Positions 15,473 to 21,107 of a DNA stretch of 21,107 nt are shown here, one piece after another. Position 1 is the first letter of the stretch, and each line of letters begins with the position of its first letter. Position numbers and translations under genes: made by a program. Origin of the DNA: JBKJZO01 sp046715235 (lineage in GTDB: Bacteria > Actinomycetota > Actinomycetes > BP-191); the NCBI GenBank assembly GCA_046715235.1, contig JBKJZO010000013.1, positions 1 through 21,107 on the forward strand, written 5' to 3'. Under the pieces are notes generated by a model, which made no database searches, was not told the DNA's origin, and saw only the letters and a program-made list of their open reading frames with translations.

Positions 15473-15759
15473 CAGACGCAGTCGCGGCAGAGCGTCTTCT
15501 TCTCGTTGGCGAGCTGACTGCGGTGCTTGACCAGGAAGCAGCTGCGGCAGGTGAACTCGTTGGCCTGCACCGGCACCGGCCGGATGCTCAGCTCGTCGTT
15601 GATCTCCTCGCCACCGGCGAGCTCCATCTCGAAGGCGAGATCGTTCTCGTCCTCCGCCACGCCCACAGGCTGCTCGGGCTTGCGGGCGATGATCTCCTCA
15701 AGACTGTCCTCGGCCTCGATGGAGCGTTTGCCCGAGTCGAAGTCTGGAGTTTGCGCCAT
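15472..15759 (-). CDS. DUF4193 zinc-ribbon-like protein, 95 aa
   Basis: An acidic N-terminal region (DSLEEIIARKPEQPVGVAED, then EINDELSIRPVPVQ) is followed by a four-cysteine knuckle: C71-x2-C74 and C91-x2-C94, in the context NEFTCRSCFLVKHRSQLA and LCRDCV at the C terminus. This is the DUF4193 family of small actinobacterial proteins, usually 95-105 residues, so the gene looks complete. The cysteines probably bind zinc. The role is unknown. The ATG has AAGGGA five bases upstream. It is a single-gene unit, flanked by a hairpin after the stop and a 244-bp spacer before the start. Confidence 0.9.
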   Translation of the reverse strand: MAQTPDFDSGKRSIEAEDSLEEIIARKPEQPVGVAEDENDLAFEMELAGGEEINDELSIRPVPVQANEFTCRSCFLVKHRSQLANEKKTLCRDCV

Positions 15760-15890
15760 GTACGTCCCTTACGTCGTCGCGTTCGTGCAGTGTGGCTACC
15801 CCTCAACACTTGGGACACACGTTTGGTTCCCGGTTTCGCGCGTGCATTTGGGGCGCAATAGATACCGCATTTCGTCGTCGCGCGCAGGCT

Positions 15891-15934
15891 TAGTCACGCT
15901 CGACACGAGTTCTTCGTCACGCAGCGTGTGACTA
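15891..15934. repeat. Imperfect hairpin in the spacer between the DUF4193 gene and the 75-aa gene
   Basis: TAGTCACGCT (15891-15900) pairs with AGCGTGTGACTA (15923-15934) through ten base pairs with a 2-base bulge, around a 22-base loop. The sequence GTCACGC also recurs directly inside the loop (15917 region). The 244-bp spacer (15760-16003) carries the start regions of two divergent genes, so this could be an operator or a leader structure. Confidence 0.3.
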
Positions 15935-16003
15935 CTGAACCTCTCGCGGGGGCAGATTCCCTGTGACGGGGCACGCGATCACCTCCCGCGGACGGAGCAG
16001 CGC

Positions 16004-16231
16004 ATGACCGATGGAGCCACCGGAGGCAACGCACAGCGCTGCGGACAGCCAGTGACGATTGCCGCCGCGTTCACGCCGGTGGTCACCGACACGGGTCACA
16101 CCTGCCTGCGCGCCGCAGGTCACGAGGGCATCCACCGCTGGAGCGCCAAGTGGGAAAACGCGTCGCCGTCGCAGGTAGAGGCCGAGCTGGCGAGCGAGTA
16201 CGAGAGATGGGACAAGGACGACGACGAGTGA
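16004..16231 (+). CDS. Small Cys/His-rich protein, 75 aa
   Basis: Visible pattern: C13 (QRCGQP), then H32-x-C34 (GHTCLRAAGHEG), H40 and H44 (GHEGIHRW), and an acidic tail ending DKDDDE. The spacing C-x18-H-x-C-x5-H-x3-H suggests a small metal-binding unit, and short actinobacterial proteins with a CxxP...C...GHEGxH pattern are common, but I cannot name a family. GGAG about six bases before the ATG supports the start. The gene faces the esterase gene, with only 10 bp between the stops. No membrane segment is seen. Confidence 0.6.
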   Translation: MTDGATGGNAQRCGQPVTIAAAFTPVVTDTGHTCLRAAGHEGIHRWSAKWENASPSQVEAELASEYERWDKDDDE

Positions 16232-16241
16232 TCGCCCTCCG

Positions 16242-17246
16242 CTAGGGCACGGCCTTGGCGTGGGCCGCGAAGAACTCCCACATGGCTTCGCTGGCGTCGA
16301 CGTCCCGTGAGGTCGGGCCGAGTCCCGGCAGCTCAATAGCGCCGGGCCAGCTGTGTCCCCCGCCGACTATCGAATGCAGGATGACGTCCGCACCCGCGGT
16401 GCAGCCGCTGTACGCCGACGTCTGCACATCGCCTCTGGTGGTGACAGTCGGTTGGGGCGTGCAGCCGTTGTGCTCAGCCCAGTCAGCGATGTCCCTCTCA
16501 GTCGCGCGGACTGTGGGGTGGCCGCAGCACGCAACCTCACCGCCGGCGTACGGCACTATCTCGTCGTCGGTGCCGCGGAACGCGATCAGGGGGACAGGTT
16601 GCGCCGGATCACAGGTGTCGTCGTAGAAGAGCGCCGCCACCGGCGCCACCGCCGCAAACCGCTCGGAGTCGAAGCACGCGAGCGCCGCGGCCAGCGCGCC
16701 GCCGTCCGACATGCCGGTGGCGTACACGCGCAGCGGATCGATGCAGAGCGTCGTGCTGATCGCGTCGACGACCCGCCCGACGACCGCGACATCGCTGACC
16801 TCGTCGGCGCTCGCGGTCGGCCGGATGTTGTAGTGCCGCGGGCTGCCCTGCCCGTCGATAGTGACGAGCACGAACGAATGCCTGTCGGCCAACCGCCCGA
16901 GGCCTGAATAGAAAAGCTGCTCGTCCGCGTTGGCGCCGTAGCCGTGCAGATTCACCACCAGCGGAAATCGCGACGAGCCGTCGTAGCCGCGTGGCAGGGT
17001 GAGGATGTAGCGTCGCGCGGCTCCGCCCGGCACGGCGACGGTGGCGTCGGTGCGACCGGGCGGGTGTGTCTTGACCGGAGCGCATTGCCCGGCGGCCGGG
17101 GCCGCAGGCGAGGGTACGGCGGACACCCGGCTGGGAGCCGGCGTCCGCGTCGCGGGCGGGTCCGCATCGGGCCGCGACGACGTGCACGCCGTGAGCGCAA
17201 GCGTCATCGCGGCAACAAAACAGCCCCCGGACGACAGCCTCGGCAC
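16242..17246 (-). CDS. LpqC-like esterase lipoprotein (PHB depolymerase/feruloyl esterase fold), 334 aa
   Basis: From GTG 17246 the N terminus is a lipoprotein signal (RLSSGGCFVAAMTLALTAC) with lipobox LTAC and lipidated C21, followed by a Pro/Ala/Thr-rich spacer (about 22-53). The alpha/beta-hydrolase domain has the oxyanion motif NLHGYG (99-104), nucleophile S180 in GMSDGG, acid D228 in GTDDEIVP and H298 in GGGHSWPG: a full triad. These are marks of the PHB-depolymerase-type esterases that include mycobacterial LpqC. Extra cysteines (C170, C191, C212, C240, C241, C261, C282) fit an exported, disulphide-bearing enzyme. It likely hydrolyses esters outside the cell; the substrate is unknown. 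The frame is open further upstream, but that part lacks signal-peptide character. The exact start is moderately sure. Confidence 0.85.
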   Translation of the reverse strand: MPRLSSGGCFVAAMTLALTACTSSRPDADPPATRTPAPSRVSAVPSPAAPAAGQCAPVKTHPPGRTDATVAVPGGAARRYILTLPRGYDGSSRFPLVVNLHGYGANADEQLFYSGLGRLADRHSFVLVTIDGQGSPRHYNIRPTASADEVSDVAVVGRVVDAISTTLCIDPLRVYATGMSDGGALAAALACFDSERFAAVAPVAALFYDDTCDPAQPVPLIAFRGTDDEIVPYAGGEVACCGHPTVRATERDIADWAEHNGCTPQPTVTTRGDVQTSAYSGCTAGADVILHSIVGGGHSWPGAIELPGLGPTSRDVDASEAMWEFFAAHAKAVP

Positions 17247-17328
17247 CGCCTCAGCGTAAATGCATGCGCCACCGCGCGGACCGCGCGTACCCTGGCCGCC
17301 TGACGCCGAGAGAGGGAGGTGGGAGTCC

Positions 17329-17397
17329 ATGGCCGTTGTCGCCGCGCGCACTGATGCCCAGGCCCACCTCACGGCGCCGCGGCCGCGTCTGCACTGA
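17329..17397 (+). CDS. Possible 22-aa leader peptide with strong ribosome binding site
   Basis: ATG at 17329 is preceded by a long purine run including GGGAGGTGGGAG, one of the strongest Shine-Dalgarno-like stretches in the window. The 22-codon reading is MAVVAARTDAQAHLTAPRPRLH and stops with TGA at 17395-17397. A hairpin follows 12 bases later, and the rsgA remnant begins after that. The order short ORF, hairpin, gene recalls leader/attenuator arrangements, but I recognise no known leader family and no run of one regulatory amino acid. It may instead be a leftover of the rearrangement that broke rsgA. Confidence 0.35.
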   Translation: MAVVAARTDAQAHLTAPRPRLH

Positions 17398-17409
17398 CGC
17401 TTCGCGAGC

Positions 17410-17428
17410 GCCCCTGCCTTCCAGGGGC
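17410..17428 (+). terminator. Hairpin between the 22-aa ORF and the rsgA remnant
   Basis: GCCCCTG (17410-17416) and CAGGGGC (17422-17428) form a perfect 7-bp stem with a 5-base loop CCTTC. It lies seven bases before the TTG that starts the rsgA remnant. It could attenuate transcription into the remnant and the glucosidase gene. No U-tract follows. Confidence 0.4.
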
Positions 17429-17434
17429 CCAACG

Positions 17435-17760
17435 TTGTCGCTCATCAGTTTCGGCTCACCTCTCGTTGCTTACTGCTGGAACGACGCGCGTTCCGCCGAG
17501 TTCATCCGGTACGCCGACGCCGGACTCGTGCCGGCGCGCGTCGTGCGCCCCGACCGGGGCGCGTGCTCGGTCGTCACCGACGACGGTCTTACGCTCGCCC
17601 GGCTCGGACGCGGATCGAGCGCTTCCTCACTGGGCAACTGCCGCTTCACCGACTGCCGTCACCGTGGCGAGCCGGGCTGGACAAGCGACTGCAAGCGGAG
17701 GCCAAGAACGCGATCCGCGTGAAGTCGCGATATCTGCGGAAGAACCAGAAGGCGCGCTAG
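17435..17760 (+). pseudogene. rsgA: rsgA (ribosome small-subunit GTPase A) remnant, GTPase domain deleted
   Basis: From TTG 17435 the reading LVAYCWNDARSAEFIRYADAG then LVPARVVRPDRGACSVVTDDG matches the N-terminal OB region of actinobacterial RsgA. About 15 residues later the same frame gives NCRFTDCRHRGEPG, the RsgA zinc knuckle that normally lies some 200 residues further on. Switch and Walker motifs of the GTPase domain are absent. The frame then diverges after GEPG and stops at 17722. A second frame reads LDKRLQAEAKNAIRVKSRYL and ends KNQKAR at 17758-17760, resembling the basic RsgA tail. RsgA proteins are usually 330-370 residues; about 100 remain here. At least two deletions, one changing frame, are needed. 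RIERFLTG in the second frame at about 17609 may be a further scrap. It cannot hydrolyse GTP. Confidence 0.75.
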
Positions 17761-17770
17761 AAAGGTCAGC

Positions 17771-19339
17771 ATGAGCGACGACGACTGGTGGAAGTCCGCC
17801 GTCATCTACCAGATCTATCCGCGCAGTTTCGCCGACTCCGACGGTGACGGGGTCGGCGACCTGACCGGCATCATCGGCAAGCTCGGCTACCTCGCGGCTC
17901 TGCCAGTCGATGCGATCTGGCTGTCGCCGATCTACCCCTCACCGATGGCCGACTTCGGGTACGACGTAGCCGACTACTGCGGCGTACACCCGCTCTTCGG
18001 GACCCTCGACGACTTCGACGCGCTCACCGCGGCCGCGCACCGCCACGGCATCAAGGTCATCGTTGACTGGGTGCCGTGCCACACCTCCGACCAGCACCCG
18101 TGGTTCGTCGAGTCGCGATCCAGCCGCGACAACCCCAAACGCGACTGGTACGTCTGGCGCGACCCGCGACCGGACGGCGGCCCGCCGAACAACTGGTTCT
18201 CCGGTTTCAGAGCCGTCGGCGGTGCGTGGACGCTCGACGAGACCGCCGGCCAGTACTACCTGCACTCGTTCATGCGGGAGCAGCCAGATCTCAATTGGCA
18301 CAACCCCGAAGTCCAGCAAGCGATGTACGACGTCCTGCGCTTCTGGCTCGCGCGCGGCGTCGACGGCTTCCGCATCGACGTCGCGCATCGCATCGGCAAG
18401 GACCCACTGCTGCGCAATAACGACGCCACGCAGCGGTACGACGAGAACTGGCCGAGCGGGCACGACCGGCTTCACGAGGCTCGAGCGGTGGCCGAGGAGT
18501 ACGGCGCGAAGCTGCTCGTCGGCGAGGTGTACGTGCTCGACCAGAACAAACTCCTCACCTACGTCAACAGCGGCGGCGAACTCCACTTGGCTCACAACTT
18601 CGTGTTCGTCCGGCAACCGTGGTCAGCCGCGGCCTTTCGCGCGGTCGTCGACGAATGGCACGCGCTTGCGTCCGCCGCGGCCTGGCCGAATTGGTTCCTC
18701 GAGAACCACGACCACCCACGGGTAGCCAGCCGGTACGACGACAGCGGCAACGGCGAGCGCCGGGCCCGACTCGCGCTGATGATGGTGCTGACCCTGCGCG
18801 GCACACCGTTTCTGTTCCAGGGTCAGGAACTCGGCCTTCCCGACGTACCGATCCCGCCCGACCGGGTCGTCGACGTCGACGGCCGCGATCCCGAACGTGC
18901 ACCCATCCCCTGGCTCTCACCGTCCAGCGCCGGTCCCGGCGCCGGCTTCACTGCCGGTCGGCCGTGGCTGCCGATTTCGCCTGACGCGCAGCGGCTCAGT
19001 GTCGACGCGCAGTTTGCAGACGACGCATCGACGTTGACGCTCACCCAGCGGTTGCTGGCCTTGCGCCGCAAGTTCCCTGCGCTGACCACCGGTGGCTACC
19101 GCAGTGTCGACCTGGCCGCGGACGTGTTCGCGTTCGAGCGATCCAACAGCGACGAACGAATCCTGGTCCTGCTGAACTTCGCGGACGAGGCTAATCCGCC
19201 CCTGGATCTGAGCGGCCTGACGACAGATGCTCCCGACCTGCTGCTGTCGACCGTCGCCGACCGATCGGCCGGGCCGGTCGAGGCGCGCTCCGTACGACTC
19301 GAGGGCGACGAGGGCGCGATCCTGCGGCTCCGGCTCTGA
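17771..19339 (+). CDS. GH13 alpha-glucosidase-type enzyme (oligo-1,6-/alpha-1,4-glucosidase group), 522 aa
   Basis: The (beta/alpha)8 GH13 domain starts at WWKSAVIYQIYPRSFADSDGDGVGDL (6-31). Conserved regions are: I, DWVPCHTSDQHPWF (99-112); V, QPDLNWHNP (171-179); II, GFRIDVAH with nucleophile D203 (199-206); III, GEVYVLD with acid/base E252; and IV, ENHDHPR with D314. Region V and GFRIDVAH point to the bacterial alpha-glucosidase / oligo-1,6-glucosidase subfamilies rather than to alpha-amylase proper. There is no signal peptide, so it probably cleaves maltose, trehalose-type or short malto-oligosaccharides in the cytosol. C103 replaces the near-invariant Asn of DxVxNH in region I. AAAGG lies five bases before the ATG. 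It starts 10 bp after the rsgA remnant and probably shares its upstream transcript. It converges on the M23 peptidase gene. Confidence 0.9.
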   Translation: MSDDDWWKSAVIYQIYPRSFADSDGDGVGDLTGIIGKLGYLAALPVDAIWLSPIYPSPMADFGYDVADYCGVHPLFGTLDDFDALTAAAHRHGIKVIVDWVPCHTSDQHPWFVESRSSRDNPKRDWYVWRDPRPDGGPPNNWFSGFRAVGGAWTLDETAGQYYLHSFMREQPDLNWHNPEVQQAMYDVLRFWLARGVDGFRIDVAHRIGKDPLLRNNDATQRYDENWPSGHDRLHEARAVAEEYGAKLLVGEVYVLDQNKLLTYVNSGGELHLAHNFVFVRQPWSAAAFRAVVDEWHALASAAAWPNWFLENHDHPRVASRYDDSGNGERRARLALMMVLTLRGTPFLFQGQELGLPDVPIPPDRVVDVDGRDPERAPIPWLSPSSAGPGAGFTAGRPWLPISPDAQRLSVDAQFADDASTLTLTQRLLALRRKFPALTTGGYRSVDLAADVFAFERSNSDERILVLLNFADEANPPLDLSGLTTDAPDLLLSTVADRSAGPVEARSVRLEGDEGAILRLRL

Positions 19340-19378
19340 GTCAGCCCCGCGAAACCCAGGCGACAGGCGCGAGCGGTC

Positions 19379-20542
19379 TTAGAGCTTGCCGCAGATAGCG
19401 GCGAGGAACTGGTAGGGGTTGGCCGCGCCGGCACCGCCGGGATGCGCCTCGAAGTGGACGTGCGGCGGCGTCGTGAGCGCGTTTCCGGTCTTACCGACCA
19501 GCGCGATCACGTCGCCCGCTTTTACCGCGGTGCCCACCGCCGCGAAGTTGGCGGCGTTGTGCGCGTAGTAGTAGCGGTCGCCGTTCGCGGCCCGCAGCCA
19601 CAACGTGATCCCGCCCAGTCCGCCGTTCCCCCACTTGTCGATGACGCCGTCGGTGACCGCGTACGCCGGCGATCCCTCGGGCGCGAAGACGTCCGTGCCC
19701 TGATGTTGCCGACCGCCGGAGCGTGGCGCGTGCCACGAGTCGATGAAGTTGTTGTTGGGGCCGACCGGGCAGGAGTAGTGGCCACCGGCCGGGCGGTACG
19801 GCGCGGCGAAGTCGCCGGCGCTCGGACCAGCACCGATCCCGGCCAGCCGCGCGGCTTCGGCAAGTAGCGCCGCCTGCCTGGCCTCGGCGAGCCTGCGGCG
19901 CTGCTGGTCGAGGAGGCGCTGAACAGTCGCGTCCGCACCGGCGACGAGCTTCTGCTGCCGGGAAAGCAGCATCTCGATCTTGGTGGCTTGCTCCTGCGCC
20001 TTTTTCTCCAGTTCGACCCTTGTGCTGGTCGCCTTATGGAGCGCCACGAGCGCTTGCTGCGCACGCCGCTGCTGTTGCGACGCGGTGTCGACCGCCGATT
20101 CGTCCACGTCGACCATCGCGGAGATGTTGGCGACCTGTGCGAGAGCGTCTTGCGGGTCCTTGGACTGAAGGACGGCGGCGTACAGAGCGACCCGCCCTCC
20201 GGACATGTAGAGCGCCCGAACGCGATTGGACGCGGTGACCTGTGCGTCGCCGCTCGCGGTTTCGGCCGCCTCGAGGGTCTCCCGCGCTGTCATCGCGTCG
20301 GAGACGGCTTGCTCAAGATCGCTGTGCACTGCCTCGAACTGACCGACGGCACGGGCAGCGTCGTCCTGGAGGGAACTGAGTTCGCGGTGGAGGGCCGCGG
20401 CGCGTTGCTTCGCGGTGCCGATCTCGTCGGCACGGGCTGCCGGGCTGACACTGCCGGCAAGCAAAGCTACCGAACCGGCCAGGAAGGCCAGGCGCCGCAA
20501 ACGCATCGCCGCCGCGCGTACGGGCGGCCGGGCACCCGGCAC
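19379..20542 (-). CDS. Secreted coiled-coil M23 peptidase (EnvC/NlpD-like layout), 387 aa
   Basis: A signal sequence (MRLRRLAFLAGSVALLAGSVSPAARADE, residues 13-40) is followed by a long coiled-coil region (about 40-235) rich in Ala, Gln, Glu and Arg. The C-terminal lysostaphin/M23 domain (about 255-380) has H280 and D284 (HQGTD), H328 (YYYAHNA), and H361-x-H363 (PPHVHFEAHPGG), the complete zinc set, so it should cut peptidoglycan cross-bridges or stem peptides outside the membrane. I prefer the GTG at 20542 because AAGGGAG lies seven bases upstream; the ATG at 20506 would leave a cleaner signal peptide but has no ribosome binding site. Two Cys (C258, C384) may pair. It diverges from the WXG100 gene across 174 bp and converges on the glucosidase gene. 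Confidence 0.9.
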   Translation of the reverse strand: MPGARPPVRAAAMRLRRLAFLAGSVALLAGSVSPAARADEIGTAKQRAAALHRELSSLQDDAARAVGQFEAVHSDLEQAVSDAMTARETLEAAETASGDAQVTASNRVRALYMSGGRVALYAAVLQSKDPQDALAQVANISAMVDVDESAVDTASQQQRRAQQALVALHKATSTRVELEKKAQEQATKIEMLLSRQQKLVAGADATVQRLLDQQRRRLAEARQAALLAEAARLAGIGAGPSAGDFAAPYRPAGGHYSCPVGPNNNFIDSWHAPRSGGRQHQGTDVFAPEGSPAYAVTDGVIDKWGNGGLGGITLWLRAANGDRYYYAHNAANFAAVGTAVKAGDVIALVGKTGNALTTPPHVHFEAHPGGAGAANPYQFLAAICGKL

Positions 20543-20716
20543 GGATTTGCTCCCTTCAGTCCCCCGTAGCGTCGGACGTTCGGCGGCTCGGCTTGAGGCC
20601 GCCTGGCCGGGCTCGGCCCCCGTTGGGCGCTGTGGATGACGGCGACGCCGCCCCGTTGCCGCGCCCTAACCTGCGCCCAGTCGTTGACCGCGTTTAAAGA
20701 CCGATGGAGGCATCAC

Positions 20717-21010
20717 ATGGCAGGTGGCATCAGGGTTACGCCCGAGCAGCTCGCGAGCGTCTCGAGTCGGGTGCACGCCGGGTCGGGGAAGGTCGAGGGG
20801 GTTCTCGGCGAGCTCGCGGGCACGGTCGCTCCGCTGGGCTCCGATTGGGCCGGCGTCGCGCAGACACGCTTCCAGTCCCTCTGGGATGACTGGCAGAAGA
20901 ACGCGAAGGGCCTTCAGCAGGCGCTCGATGGCATCAGCTCACTGATGAAGCAGGCAAGCATGAGCTACGCCCAGGCGGAGAACGCGATCGCGAGCAGCTT
21001 CGGCGGCTGA
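20717..21010 (+). CDS. WXG100 (ESAT-6-like) type VII secretion substrate, 97 aa
   Basis: The length (97) and helix-turn-helix shape fit the WXG100 family: WAG at residues 44-46 (SDWAGVAQTRF) is the W-x-G turn, and YAQAEN near the C terminus resembles the YxxxD/E secretion signal (here E). Such proteins form helical-hairpin dimers and are exported by the ESX/type VII system; no other ESX gene is in view. The frame is open from 20636, but GGAGG at 20706-20710 six bases before the ATG at 20717 fixes the start. A strong hairpin lies 13 bp after the stop, so the gene looks monocistronic. A partner gene may lie beyond the window. Confidence 0.92.
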   Translation: MAGGIRVTPEQLASVSSRVHAGSGKVEGVLGELAGTVAPLGSDWAGVAQTRFQSLWDDWQKNAKGLQQALDGISSLMKQASMSYAQAENAIASSFGG

Positions 21011-21023
21011 CCCCACCGGCAAT

Positions 21024-21064
21024 TAGAGAGAGCGGGCGCTCCCCAGGGCGCCCCCGCGTCTCTA
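21024..21064 (+). terminator. Hairpin terminator after the WXG100 gene
   Basis: TAGAGA (21024-21029) pairs with TCTCTA (21059-21064), continuing inward through GCGGG/CCCGC and CGC/GCG with small bulges around a CC-rich loop. It lies 13 bp after the WXG100 stop and is GC-rich without a U-tract. A second shorter stem (CCACC/GGTGG at 21076-21093) follows. The window ends within this spacer. Confidence 0.6.
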
Positions 21065-21107
21065 AGCGCAGGCCCCCACCAGTTCGGCGGTGGCCCCCGC
21101 CCTCAGG

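Noticed and set aside
15760..16003. Possible RNA gene in the 244-bp spacer
   Set aside because: Only one imperfect hairpin is visible; there are no tRNA or known riboswitch motifs, and two divergent gene starts explain the spacer.
20543..20716. c-di-AMP (ydaO-type) riboswitch upstream of the M23 peptidase, as found before some actinobacterial wall hydrolases
   Set aside because: The conserved GGGTGAATC-like and terminal AGCTAACCTC-like segments of that riboswitch are not present on the minus strand.
1..21107. CRISPR array or anti-phage island
   Set aside because: No regularly spaced repeats and no cas, restriction, retron or other defence genes; the only RNA-guided nuclease relative is the broken tnpB.

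Overview
The window is about 21 kb of very GC-rich chromosomal DNA with the gene families of an actinobacterium: a DUF4193 zinc-ribbon protein, a WXG100 (ESAT-6-like) protein, an LpqC/PHB-depolymerase-like lipoprotein, a DUF4173 membrane protein, an ECF sigma factor with a membrane partner, and GTG/TTG starts behind purine-rich ribosome binding sites. The sequence alone does not resolve the order or genus. Nearly all real genes have large antisense open frames, as expected at this GC content.

Left part (1-8.4 kb). A DUF885-family protein runs off the left edge on the minus strand. Divergent from it are two unrecognised plus-strand genes (152 aa and a 410-aa coiled-coil protein) and a ferritin-like diiron protein. 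A 50-bp imperfect palindrome separates the latter from a convergent ABC exporter half-transporter. Divergent from the exporter is a tight plus-strand cluster: a small membrane protein whose first helix has an acidic or polar residue every fourth position, a YcaQ/AlkX-like DNA glycosylase, and two more small membrane proteins.

Middle part (8.4-15.8 kb), all minus strand. From right to left in transcription order these are: DUF4193 protein with a hairpin after it; a response regulator, sensor kinase and DUF4173 membrane protein joined by ATGA overlaps; a broken IS605-type tnpB; an ECF sigma factor and its membrane-anchored putative anti-sigma partner (ATGA overlap); and a secreted, membrane-anchored cupredoxin. 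The tnpB remnant has a one-base frameshift and has lost its zinc finger and third RuvC segment. It abuts the sigma factor start codon, so it probably shapes transcription of the sigma operon.

Right part (15.8-21.1 kb). A 75-aa Cys/His protein converges on an LpqC-like esterase lipoprotein. Divergent from the esterase is a heavily deleted remnant of rsgA (ribosome-assembly GTPase), preceded by a 22-codon ORF with a strong Shine-Dalgarno and a hairpin. Then comes an intact GH13 alpha-glucosidase-type enzyme with an unusual residue in conserved region I. It converges on a coiled-coil M23 peptidase, and a WXG100 gene with a strong hairpin after it is divergent from the peptidase.

No CRISPR array, rRNA or tRNA was seen. 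I do not see one convincing new multi-gene defence system. The most notable items are the two gene remnants (rsgA and tnpB next to the sigma operon), the unclassified 410-aa protein, and the tetrad-repeat membrane protein beside the DNA glycosylase.
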